DNA of 64,000 nt from Heterodera schachtii. Its lineage: Eukaryota > Nematoda > Chromadorea > Rhabditida > Heteroderidae. This document shows positions 1 through 10,123 of the stretch, piece after piece. The translations under genes were made by a program, and so were the position numbers. Position 1 is the first letter of the stretch; every line of letters starts with the position of its first letter. The stretch lies in contig SIJG01000070.1 in NCBI GenBank assembly GCA_023374025.1, forward strand, positions 1 through 64,000, given 5' to 3'. Under the pieces are notes generated by a model that had not been told where the DNA came from, searched no databases, and was given only the letters and a program-made list of their open reading frames with translations.

Positions 1-84
1 CATAAGTCCATCGTCCCTCTCTTTCTCTCGCCGTCTCTTCTTCCCATAAGTCCATTGTCGTCCCCTCTTTTCTCTCCTTCTCCG

Positions 85-1540
85 CTATCCGATCATGTCC
101 CTCTTGCGCCCCCTGCGCCGAACTTCGTCCAGTTTGAGCAGCACCGGTTTGGCATTCGTTCCGTCCTCGTCTCCTCCTTCCCCTTCTGTTTTGTATGCGT
201 CCAAAATGGCATCCATCATTTTGGCCATGCCAATGTGCGCACTGCGATTGTTTTCTTTGTCCATTTGCTCACCAATATTTTAAACACGCACCTCCGAATT
301 GCCCTCTCCAGCACATACAAATCCACCGCTTTGTCCTCCGGCTTTGACGAGAATTGGGCCAACCCAAAGTCAATCAGTGCCAATTCGACTGGTCCCCGTT
401 GAGTCAGGACAAGCACATTGGACGTGGTCAGATCCCCATGGATGAGATTGGCGTCGTGCATTGTCCTCAGAATTCTTCCAAACTCATGTCCAAACTCCGC
501 CAATTGAGCCTTAGGGAGGGAGAAAATGAATGGCACTAACACATAGATTTTGTGTAATTTTTATAGCCATAGGAAAGGGCGGCTAATCACCCGCCCCCAA
601 AAAAATTAAAAAGAAGGCAAAATAACAAAATGTTCGGAGCAGGTCGTTTCCCCCCCCCCCCCGAAAAATTTTTTTAAAAATTTTTTCCAAACCTAGAAAT
701 TTTTCATAAAAAAATTCTTAGGAATTTTCTTAGTACGAAAATTTCAAGAAAAAAAATTTTTTTTTAGAAAATTTTTGAAAGCCGGAAATTTATCACGAAA
801 TTTTTAAAAAACCACTGAAAAATTTCTCAAAAAATTTTTTTTCTTGAAATTTTCGTACTAAGAAAATTCCTAAGAATTTTTTTATGAACGACGTGGGGGG
901 GAAACGACCCGGGGGGGGGGGGGGGGGGAAATGAAGTGCACCCCAAAATGTTTGTTAACATATCCCTGTGGGGTCCTCTTGCCATCGCATTTGTGCCATC
1001 TTTCACGACTCACTGCAAATTGTTCGGCGCCGTTCGACGCCGATTCGCCCCGTTGCAATTTGTCCAAAAAATGCTTTGCGGTCGGTGCTCTGTTGCTGCT
1101 TCCAGATGAACAAATTTGTTCAAAAATTATCCGGTTTTTGAGCGAGTCCACGAAGAAAACGGAGGGCACGCGAATGCCAATCTGAGAGAAAAGCGGCGGC
1201 AAATTTGGCAAAGTCATAGGAGTGGAAAAGTTCAAGCAGTCCCCCCAAGGCACCTCTTGGCACTTGAGGATGGCCTTCAGTTCGGCCCGCGTCCTCTCCT
1301 TCGCCAGCCGTGCGTCCAACTCCGCGTGTCTGTACTGCTTCACAAACCGTTCTTTCATCACCGCCCGACGACGAAGGAAAGTGCACGCGAACAGTCGCGC
1401 CTCGGCCCCCTGGCAAAAGGGCGTCGTTTCCCATTCGTAAAGCTCACAATCAGCTTGAGACACAATGGCATCCACTGTTTCTGTATTATGTAACGCAACG
1501 GAAGCACTTTCGGAGTTGGAAGAGATTTCAGCCTCAATGC
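85..1540 (-). CDS. TP53RK: TP53RK/BUD32 kinase, KEOPS complex (5' exon not found)
   Basis: Bud32/PRPK is the atypical small kinase/ATPase of the KEOPS complex, which makes the t6A modification of tRNAs. Four exons are readable on the minus strand: 1254-1540, 1014-1181, 292-509 and 85-241. Seen: the nucleotide-binding stretch QGAEARLF, then KERFVKQYRHAELDARL, the RTRAELKA helix, VPSVFFVD, the catalytic loop HGDLTTSNVLV, the metal-binding LIDFGLA, EDKAVDLYVLERA, and the family C-terminal tail LDEVRRRGRKRDMIG followed by TAG. All introns have GT-AG ends and the phases agree (50, 504 and 72 bases). The exon at 1254 opens after an acceptor, so a 5' exon with the ATG is missing; an inserted element lies directly upstream. 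TSR3 lies upstream on the same strand. Identity is firm; N-terminus unresolved. Confidence 0.9.
642..909. mobile_element. Foldback element inside a TP53RK intron
   Basis: Two inverted arms: GGTCGTTTC plus a C-run at the left, and a G-run plus GAAACGACC at the right. The inner arms are also complementary (TTCTTAGGAATTTTC at about 716 against its reverse complement at about 860). It lies in the 504-base intron between the third and fourth readable regions of TP53RK and carries no coding capacity. It is a non-autonomous foldback element or an inverted repeat of unknown class. Confidence 0.7.
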
Positions 1541-1565
1541 CTAAAAAGGGTTTTGAGTGAAATCC

Positions 1566-2007
1566 CAGGGACGGTCCCAGGATTTCGGTTTGGGGGGGGA
1601 GGGGGGGGGGGGGTACCACCCCCCCCCTTTTTTTTTTGCTTTTCACTTCTTTTTTTTGCGGCGGTTTTTCCAGAAAACTTTTTGGGAACAAGGGGTCCGG
1701 CGGTGCCGATAGGCGCCGCCGGGAAAAATATTAGCATTTTTAATGCGATTTGTTAACAAATTTTGTCCAAAAAAGTGACGAATTTTGCGATTTTGAGCCA
1801 TCTTTAGGAGATTTTAGTCAAAAAATGTCGATTTTTTGGAAAATTTGGGTAAGAGGCTAAGTCTGGGGGGGGGGGGGGGTACCACCAAGGAAAATCTAAA
1901 ATTTTCAGCAAAAGTACGAATTTTTCCTTAAAAATTTCGGGTGCGGAGGGGCCTTGGGGGGGTGGGGGGTACGTACCCCGCGTACCCCCCCCCTGGGACC
2001 GTCCCTG
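1566..2007. mobile_element. Small inverted-repeat transposon between TSR3 and TP53RK
   Basis: The terminal inverted repeats are CAGGGACGGTCCCAG at the left and CTGGGACCGTCCCTG at the right. The interior has long G and C runs and the GC-rich hairpin at 1697-1722 (CCGGCGGTGCCGATAGGCGC followed by CGCCGG). No coding capacity. It accounts for most of the spacing between the TSR3 stop codon and the first recognised TP53RK exon. Confidence 0.75.
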
Positions 2008-2092
2008 CCCCCCCCCCCCTAAAAAATGCAATAAAACCTAAATCACTCCCCTAAAAACCATATAAACGTTTTCATGTTTCCCTATTTACGCT

Positions 2093-3299
2093 TCAATCGT
2101 CCGTACTTTCTTTCCCCGCTTTTTCATTTTCCGTCCCCTCTCCGTTTTCCTCGTCTTCCGCTTCTTCTTCATCTTCATCTGATGACGAAGTGGGATATTC
2201 GATTGTCTTTTCTTTGCTCTGTTTGGCTTCCTCTTCAATTTTTTCCATGAAATCGCGTTGACATCGAATAATTTCGTCGCCCGATGAGCACTAAAATTGC
2301 TTTCCGATAAAACTTTAAAAAATGACCCAAAACGGTAACTTTGCGTAAGCGGTCAACACTTCGGCATTCAGAGCCAAAAAGTTTGGGCCCCATTTGAACG
2401 GTGCCAATACGCATTTGGCCGCTTCTTCCAAGCCGACAATGAAAAGGGCGGCGGCGAAAGCTTCGACACAACTCAACTTGAACGGCATGGCGTAATTGAC
2501 CGGGTTGGCAGCCAACAGAAAGGGCAGCAAACGAAGTTCAGACCCCTGAAATACAGCGAACTTGGCCAAAACCACTGGGACTAAAAAACACCTTCGCCTT
2601 GTGCATTGGCGTTGTGTCCACACGATTCCACGAACAGTCGACCACGGCGAGTCCCTTGGCCATGACCAATGGTCGGTCGACGGGCGAAATGGTGAGGGAT
2701 GCGGCTGGAGTAAGCAAAAGGCCGGGAAAACGATGGCCCAACCGTTGCACGGAGACGAGCCCAACGCGGCACAGCTTGCGGCCCGAACAGCGCTTGGGGT
2801 CGCATTGGCCAAAGTCGAACATGGCCAACCGACGGGGGAAAAGGGCGGGCAGAGACTGCGGGTAAAGAAAGACCAAGGAAATAAAAATGACGCAAAACAT
2901 TGGCGGAAATGGAAAAGGCGCCCTTGGCCTACTTAAAGACTTATGGACTCGAGCCGGGATTTGCCAATCTCGGCTTGGCTTTTTTGCCAAAATATCGGGA
3001 CTAGGAATCCCGGAAGGTTGCCCATTGATTCGGCAATTGCGATTTCGTCAGTCTCTTTTCACCCCATTCCTTAAACTCTGCTTCCATTTGTCCACCTTTT
3101 GGTGCTGCTCCGTCTCTTCACTACTTTCTCCCCCAATTCCTTCCGTCCGCTTTTCCTCGTCTCTGTCCCCCCGCTGTGCTTTTTCCGTCCCTTTGCTGCT
3201 CCCCTCGAACTCCTCGCCGCCGTCGTCGTCGGTTGACAAATGTCTCATTTCCTCAACCATTCGTTGTCGTCCGTGTCGCTTATTTACCTTCCCTTTCAT
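2093..3299 (-). CDS. TSR3: TSR3, 18S rRNA aminocarboxypropyltransferase
   Basis: TSR3 transfers the 3-amino-3-carboxypropyl group from SAM to the hypermodified uridine of 18S rRNA during small-subunit maturation. Exons: 3063-3299, 2592-2855, 2345-2545, 2093-2290, giving 299 residues, close to the human protein (about 310). Seen: a charged N-terminal tail (residues 1-79), DFGQCDPKRCSGRKL (from 93), HRFPGLLLTP, SPVDRPLV, VVDCSW, LRLLPFLLAANPVNY (171-185), FKLSCVEAFAA, FKWGPNFLALN, and an acidic C-terminal tail. The start is the ATG at 3299 because it opens the exon in frame. The first two introns are GT-AG. The last (2291-2344) fits the family alignment only if its donor is TAC/GCAAAG, a GC-AG intron. 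TP53RK follows on the same strand. Confidence 0.93.
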
Positions 3300-3766
3300 T
3301 TTTGGTCTAGCAAAAGTAAATGTGTACAAGAAATGCCAATTTTAAAAAATAGCAAATTGATAAGTTTCAAATATTTCTTAAATTGAAGTAATTTTAGCCT
3401 TTTCCAATAAAATAATTTATGCATCAATAAAAAAAACTATTATTTATAGAGAAACAAAAAACATTTCGCTTTTTCCCTTCAGTCTTTTTCGGGCGTTCTC
3501 CGTTCAGTTTTCATCGTTCTTAGCATTTCTTTGTCCCGTCGGTTTGGCGAACGACGGCGTTGCTCCTTCTCCAAAGAATCCTAAAATATTGTGCGGGTTT
3601 GAATTTACTGCCATTTTTGCTTGTGATCAGAATAAATCAGTGAAGTCGGACTCGAGTTTTGTCCCAGAAAAAGCCTTTTATAGACATTTATTAGGGGTAA
3701 TGATTGGTTTTGTTAAAAAAAGTGTGGCAAAAGCCAATGCCGTCACTCGAAAGTCCCAACTGCTGC

Positions 3767-4146
3767 TTAACTCTTCACCTTTTCTCGTTCGCTGCTCCGT
3801 CTCTCCGTTTTGATGTCCTTTCGGCTCGGCGACCGATGGTGGCCCGAGGAGGACGAGTGCTTTTTGTCCTTCTTTTTCTTCCCCTCTTTGTCCCTGTGAC
3901 TGCTGCTCCGCTCCTTTCGCTTCTCATCCTTTTCTTTGTGCCTTAAATAACCAACATTTTGGGTTTGTCCCTTTAAATGTGTCCATTGGTCTCCGCACCT
4001 TCGACCCGGCGACGGACTGCGACTTTTGTAGCGCGAACGGCGCTTCTTCCGACGCGGCGAATCGTTGTCACAGAACGAAAAAGTGCCAATTTCGTGGATT
4101 CGAGTGTCCCATTGCACATGACAGACTGAGGCCCAATCCGAAGGTA
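3767..4146 (-). CDS. RS-rich protein, C-terminal exon (partial)
   Basis: An open frame on the minus strand ends at TAA 3767 and encodes a basic, low-complexity tail: a short folded-looking segment (HVQWDTRIHEIGTFSFC), then PRRKKRRSRYKSRSPSPGRR and Lys/Glu/Ser-rich runs (EKDEKRKERSSSHRDKEGKK). The style is that of splicing-associated SR-like proteins, but I do not recognise the family. A possible acceptor (CCTCAG) lies at about 4147, so this is probably a 3' exon; no convincing upstream exon is seen. An identical copy lies at 12829-13208. Confidence 0.4.
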
Positions 4147-4543
4147 TAAATGGCCAACAAAATTAATATCAGACGCTTTTGTTTTATTTTTGGAATCAAA
4201 TTACAATGATATAGTCAATAAAAATTTTTGATTCCAATCATACAAAAATTGCTTTTGTGAAAATAAATTAAATAGGTCGGCAGCGAAAAAGTCCCTGATA
4301 TTCGTAGAGGCCTCAAATGCGAGACATCTGAGAAGACTTGGCATGGCACTCAACCTAAACATTGGCATAAGGCACACCAAATCTATCAATGTTTGAGTAA
4401 TCCCTCGGAAAAGATGCCCCAACGGAAAGGAGGAAAATTTTTTTGTTCACTTATTCTAGGAATCTGATTAAAAGAATCTTAGAGAAAATAAGTACAGTGA
4501 AAAACCAGGTTTTCAGAATCTGAGCTCAGATTTTCGATCAGCT
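4147..4543. other. Intergenic, no gene recognised
   Basis: AT-rich sequence with a short open frame on the minus strand (4201-4422) that lacks recognisable domains. Up to 4287 it matches the sequence left of the assembly gap at 13347. Nothing else seen. Confidence 0.5.
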
Positions 4544-5447
4544 TTATCCTTGAAAGTTCAAAGAAAATTTTTCCATTGGGACCAAAATTCCGAGAACGAT
4601 TAAAATAATGGTGCACAAACTTGGAAGGAGGCGGCCGGTCACGAAGGGGAGGGTGAACAGTTCCACCCCGCTCACATTAAACACGACAACTTTGAATTTG
4701 TATTCATCATTCGTAGGCACAGCAACATGGAAGGACACGGTGTACTCATCCAGCGTGTTTCTCTAAAAGAAATTTGTATTTATTTTCAGTATTACTTTTT
4801 AAACACATGGAGGTAAAGTGAAAGGTTATCCCCCGCCTTTTTCGAAAATTTTTTTTATCTTCCAAGTCATGAAAAATTGTTTCCAGTGGTTTTCGGGCTC
4901 GCTGATTACGAAGTCACCCATTTCGACCAATTCCGAATCCCAGACCCGAATTGGAACAAAAAGTTAAAAACTCAAGTTATCAGTGCGTCAATAAAAAAAA
5001 TCCCAAACCATTTTAGGACTAAACTCGGAAAATTCGAATTTTTGTTCGGGCCAGGGGTTCAGAATTGGTCAACGGATGCAAAATTCGTGATCAGCGACTC
5101 CGAAAACCCTTGGAAACATGGCTCAATGACACTCGGAAATTTTTGGGAAAAATAGTGGGAGGGACAAACTTTACTATTACATCCAATGGACGGCACTTTG
5201 CAATTCGCTGTTTGTGCTTGTTTTTCACTTCTTTTTACCCAAAGGCAATGGCTCTACGCCTTTGAAACTTAGAATATTGAAAACTTACAGCAGGAACACT
5301 GCCGATTCTTTCCCACTCGTTGCCGTTCCCCTCAAGTTTCTTCACTAAGGCCTCATAACGGGCTACTTCTCGGCAGTCAATGGCATTCCAAAACAAACGG
5401 AAATATCCCTGTTGAGTTTCGAGGCGCATCATACGATTTTGATCTAA
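4544..5447 (-). CDS. Uncharacterised exons with a membrane segment (fragmentary)
   Basis: Two exon-like open segments on the minus strand. About 5289-5447 encodes MMRLETQQGYFRLFWNAIDC and continues to ERIGSVPA before a good donor (GCT/GTAAGT). About 4544-4765 encodes LDEYTVSFHVAVPTNDEYKF, then FNVSGVELFTLPF and a hydrophobic helix LLPSLCTIILIVLGILV near the C-terminus. A resemblance to the lumenal domain of TMEM231-like proteins crossed my mind but is too weak to name. Whether the two pieces belong to one gene is unproven. Confidence 0.25.
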
Positions 5448-6511
5448 TATTTTTATCTAAAAATAAACTAGCAAAAACTTAACACAGATGATAAGCCAGG
5501 AATGCGACCAGTATTTGAGTTTGGGGCTTACGGGTACCATTCAATGAGTTTTTTGTTTTTAATTATGTACCATAATTTCATAAGAAAGAGTATGTATGTA
5601 TCCATAGGTGATGGATCGTTATCAAAAGCATCAAAAAGGGGTTACTAAAAAACATTAAATGGGAAATTTAAAAAAAGTTATTTAAAATCTTCCTCTTTCA
5701 AAAAAACTATTTTAAATGTTTTGGCGTTTTGCAAAAATTATTAACAAAAGGAATAAAAATGAAAAAAACAAAAATAAAAATCGACCTAAAATCTTGTTTG
5801 AATATACCTACAACCCCAGTAAATGAAAAAATTTCTCAAAAATTCGTCTCCAAACTTTTTTAAATTTATTACTGGGTTTTTTGAAATCCAATAACCTGGT
5901 TTCGAACAAAAAGTAGAAAAACTCAACTTTTTGGGTACTTATGCACTTTACTGACCATAAAAAATAAAATTATTTTTTAAATCATTTAAAAAATTAAATT
6001 TCTAGGGCATTTTAGGGGTTGCTGATCATGAATCTGACATCCATTTAAACCAAATGCGAACCCCGAACCCGTATCCGAGTTATTTTCGCACCATAAAATG
6101 ATTTTTTTCACGTTTTGGTTCAAACTTTGTTTTAATACAAGGAAACATTCTCAAAGCCATCGTAAAAATGGGTGGAAAAATAAAAAACCCTTCCTCTTTC
6201 CCTCCCGTTTCCGTTCCTCTGTTTTTACTTGACTTTCTGTAATTTTTTTCGGAAAATAAATAAGGGGCCAAACTAAAGCATTACCCTATTACCTTACAAG
6301 GGAACCTCGCGAACTGTAACTCGGAAAATGGCTATAAATTTGGTACCATTCGATAGAGCAGGGTCGACTTCTATTGTGAATTTTTAATTTTAAGTGCCTA
6401 TAGCGAAAAACAAAAAAGTTATTGGTTTCCGTGGGATTTCCGAATGAAATTTGGTGGGTGGATAGAGCACCCATGGGTTCTTAAGAAAAGTGTTTTTATT
6501 TTCTGCTAAAT
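5448..6511. other. Intergenic, AT-rich, no gene recognised
   Basis: Low-complexity AT-rich sequence with short unsupported open frames. No domains, RNA genes or clear repeats seen, apart from the start of the foldback element at 6512. Confidence 0.5.
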
Positions 6512-7077
6512 AAGTCTTAGTGCAGAGTTACGATGTGCCAAACTTTTTAGTTTTTAATTAAAGAAAAGAAATAATTGTTTCGCTACTTTACAGGTGTCTA
6601 ATGGCGTAGAGGTAGTGCGTTAGTCAAAAAGTTTTTGTGTCCCAGGTTCGAATCCTCAACATGCAAATCAATTTTAGACTTATTTTTTGTTTTTATGCAG
6701 GTCAATTACAAAAACATTTTTAATGTAATAGATTTTTATTTTTAATTATATTTTAAAAGATAATGGTACATTAAATATCCTTTCATTAAAAACAAATTAA
6801 TTTTTGTCTAAAACTTTATGAATAATTTATTTGTCAAATGGATTAAAAAAATAAAATTTTGTATCATAAATTTTTTGTGATAATGATAATTGACTTATGC
6901 ATAAAAAGCAAAAATTAAAAAATGCATTTGCATGTAGGGAATCCGAACCCAGGGTTTGAACACGCTGACTAGCGCATTACCGCTGCACCACCAAACTTTG
7001 CAAAGGTATACAAACAATTATTTAATTTGTTTATTCATTAAAAAAGTTTGGCACGTCATAACTTGGCTAAGACTTGG
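6512..7077. mobile_element. Foldback element with tRNA-like arms
   Basis: The left arm (6512-about 6672) and the right arm (about 6925-7077) are imperfect inverted copies: both start AAGTCTTAG, share GTGCCAAACTTTTT and AAATAATTGTTT, and end near ACATGCAAAT. Each arm contains a Pol III-like A box (TGGCGTAGAGGTAGTGCG on plus; TGGTGCAGCGGTAATGCG on minus) and a B box (GGTTCGAATCC; GGTTCGGATTCC). I could not close a normal acceptor stem, so these are tRNA-derived rather than intact tRNA genes. Confidence 0.65.
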
Positions 7078-8075
7078 AAAGGTCCAAAGGCGCCGACCAT
7101 GGCAAAATGAGCCAATAGAGCCAAGGTACTGTGTACTTATTGCCTTATGCACTTTCCTTTTGATCAACTGACAGAGGTAGGGCCCATAGAATGAGTAAAT
7201 TGGGTGGCCGACGTTATATAAATGCATTTCAAGCCAATCCCTTGGCCCCAAAAATGGCACGGCATACCTCTTGCCATTTGATGACACGTGGCAGCAAAAG
7301 TTTGTGCAGCAGCCAACAGGACGAGAGCGAATTCGGTGTGGCATTTTTGGTAGGGATGAAAGGCACAATTTCGAACAAAAGTTCGAGCGGAAGCCACTTG
7401 GAGGCCATTTTTGGGAGATGCAGGGAGCAGTTTTGTTATTTGGCGTAATTAGTGAACAATTAGCTGATTAGCATTGAACGAATGCCGCCGTCGCATTGGC
7501 ACTTTGAACTTGGTTTGGCCCGTTTCGTCCCGGCAGTAACAATAACAGCAACAGAAGGAATGGCCGTTTGCTTTTCTCTCTTCTGCGTTGTCTGCCTTTT
7601 TCTTTTCTCTCTCTCTCTCTCTCCCTTTATCATTCTCTCTCTCTCTTTTTTTCTTATGCCTTGCGTTGCGTTCGTCCTTTCACAATGGTCGGTCGCTTTT
7701 CGTCGTCCCCCGAGGGGTTTTGCGTAGTGTCTGCTTCACTTTTCCTCTTTCACTTCTAGCATGCACTCTTCTTGTCTTTGCTTCCCTGTTCTCGCTTTTT
7801 CTCTCCTGGGCCAACACTCTCTGCGTTCTCTCGCTCTATCTCTTTCACTTCTTCGTTTAGAATAGGGCAGGGAAATGAATCCCAAACCTTTGTTTTTTTG
7901 TTTTTGTATGTACCGTATTTGCTCTTTCTATCCCCCATATCCATTAATCACCCATACTCCAATTATCCCCCAGTCTCTGAGGAGGTTGAAAAATAATCGC
8001 CAGTCTCTAATTATCCAACCTGGGAGATAATTGGAATTTTTTATTAAAAGTTTTTTTGTTTGTTTTAATAAAAAT
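7078..8075. other. Non-coding stretch with pyrimidine-rich tract and MITE remnant
   Basis: 7560-7860 is a CT-rich tract (CTCTCT runs) that gives spurious open frames. 7908-8060 resembles the termini of the element at 30566-31841 (ACCGTAT, CAGTCTCTGAGGAGGTTG, AAAAATAAT), so it is probably a related remnant. On the minus strand 7200-7397 holds a short cysteine-rich open segment discussed as a finding. Confidence 0.5.
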
Positions 8076-10123
8076 TGAATTAATGCAAAAGTGAATTATC
8101 GAACAGTCGGAGGAGGAGGAAGAAGAAAAAGAAGACGCGGAAGGAAGAGGAGGAGGAGAAGGAAGAGAATCGGAAATAAACAAAAAGCAAAAGGAATTTT
8201 TGCATTTTCTGTTCCCTCTCCAATGCAGGGGACTGGGCTTAATTACAGATTATGAAATTACGGGTTTTTTGGTCCCCGTAATTACGTATTTCCGTAATTG
8301 AAGGTCCAGTTACGCCCAGCCGTGCTTCAATGCCTTGAAATTTCACTCCTTTTTTGGCCAAATAACAACTTTTTTTATATTTGTTTGGTAGTTTTATCCC
8401 GTGCTGGCGCTTAAATCCGCCAATGAGTTCGAAAACAAAAATGGGCGACACATAAAAATTCAGTCATCAGAGTGGAAAAGTTGAAGCAGCACACCTCTTG
8501 GCACTTGAGGGTGGCCTTCAGTTCGGCCCGCGTCTTCTCCTTCGCCAGCCGTGCGTTCAACTCCGCGTGTCTGTACTGCTTCAAAAACCGTTCTTTCATC
8601 ACTGCCCGACGACGGAGGAAAGTGCACGCGAACAGTCGCGCCTTGGCCTAACAAAACACCTTCGCCTTGTGCATTGGCGTTGTGTCCTCCACGAACAGTC
8701 GACCACGGCGAGTCCCTTGGCCATGACCAATGGTCGGTCGACGGGCGAAATGGTGAGGGATGCGGCTGGAGTAAGCAAAAGGCCGGGAAAACGATGGCCC
8801 AACCGTTGCACGGAGACGAGCCCAACGCGGCACAGCTTGCGGCCCGAACAGCGCTTGGGGTCGCATTGGCCAAAGTCGAACATGGCCAACCGACGGGGGA
8901 AAAGGGCGGGCAGAGACTGCGGGTAAAGAAAGACCAAGGAAATAAAAATGACGCAAAACATTGGCGGAAATGGAAAAGGCGCCCTTGGCCTACCCGTCCC
9001 CTTAAAGACTTATGGACTCGAGCCGGGATTTGCCAATCTCGGCTTGGCTTTTTTGCCAAAATATCGGGACTAGGAATCCCGGAAGGTTGCCCATTGATTC
9101 GGCAATTGCGATTTCGTCAGTCTCTTTTCACCCCATTCCTTAAACTCTGCTTCCATTTGTCCACCTTTTGGTGCTGCTCCGTCTCTTCACTACTTTCTCC
9201 CCCAATTCCTTCCGTCCGCTTTTCCTCGTCTCTGTCCCCCCGCTGTGCTTTTTCCGTCCCTTTGCTGCTCCCCTCGAACTCCTCGCCGCCGTCGTCGTCG
9301 GTTGACAAATGTCTCATTTCCTCAACCATTCGTTGTCGTCCGTGTCGCTTATTTACCTTCCCTTTCATTTTTGGTCTAGCAAAAGTAAATGTGTACAAGA
9401 AATGCCAATTTTAAAAAATAGCAAATTGATAAGTTTCAAATATTTCTTAAATTGAAGTAATTTTAGCCTTTTCCAATAAAATAATTTATGCATCAATAAA
9501 AAAAACTATTATTTATAGAGAAACAAAAAACATTTCGCTTTTTCCCTTCAGTCTTTTTCGGGCGTTCTCCGTTCAGTTTTCATCGTTCTTAGCATTTCTT
9601 TGTCCCGTCGGTTTGGCGAACGACGGCGTTGCTCCTTCTCCAAAGAATCCTAAAATATTGTGCGGGTTTGAATTTACTGCCATTTTTGCTTGTGATCAGA
9701 ATAAATCAGTGGAATCTCCTGACTTATCCGGGGGATTTGTAAAACGATCGAAACCTGACAAATTTGGTATCATTCGAAAGCTCTTGATGAGCTAAGTCTA
9801 AAAATCAGAGGATGAATTTGATCCGACAAATATAAACCGGTTTTTGAACCGGTTCAAAATTCGAAAAATTGATATTTTGCACTATAACTTTTTTTAAACG
9901 ATCTAATCCGGACAAATTTGGTATCATTCGAAAGCTCTTGACGAGCTTAGTCTAAAATTCAGGGAATGAAGTTGAATGGACGCCATCTGACAATAATAGG
10001 CTTTTGAACCGGTTCAGAATCAATGAACTTGGCACAACTACAAATTTAAAAAAAATTTGTTTTTTGTTATTGCGCTAAAAAACCGCCGCACACTCGACTA
10101 CGGCGGCCAGTAGGTGGGGCGAG
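8076..10123. repeat. Tandem duplication, unit 1 (2048 bases)
   Basis: The unit repeats at an exact 2048-base spacing, and the two copies are near-identical over every part I compared (one difference: TTATGG at 9010 against TTTTGG at 11058). It contains an AG-rich stretch, a fused TP53RK/TSR3 fragment, the TSR3 upstream flank and the left arm of a transposon. The junction to unit 2 is GGGGCGAG followed by TGAATTAATGC. Confidence 0.93.
8464..9368 (-). pseudogene. TSR3-TP53RK fusion fragment, copy 1
   Basis: The minus strand carries TSR3 exon 1 (ATG at 9368) and most of exon 2 (DFGQCDPKRCSGRKL through VVDCSW), then a 7-base deletion relative to the parent (parent GTGTCCACACGATTCCACG, copy GTGTCCTCCACG), then a jump directly into a TP53RK exon (KERFLKQYRHAELNARLAKE through TLKCQE). 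The rest of TSR3, the inter-gene element and the later TP53RK exons are missing. The frameshift and the mixed content mark it as a pseudogene. The shared part is otherwise almost identical to 1213-3299. Confidence 0.88.

Noticed and set aside
55..402. Plus-strand open frame overlapping the TP53RK exons
   Set aside because: It is antisense to clearly conserved kinase exons on the minus strand and has no domain features.
6593..6662. Intact tRNA gene
   Set aside because: A and B boxes are present, but the acceptor and anticodon stems do not pair; kept only as tRNA-derived sequence.
7482..7860. Overlapping open frames encoding Leu/Ser/Phe-rich proteins
   Set aside because: They arise from a CT-rich low-complexity tract in three frames; no start context, splice structure or homology seen.
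8551..9414. A 287-residue plus-strand open frame (and its copy at 10599-11462)
   Set aside because: It is antisense to duplicated TSR3/TP53RK exons; the length comes from GC-richer coding sequence on the other strand.
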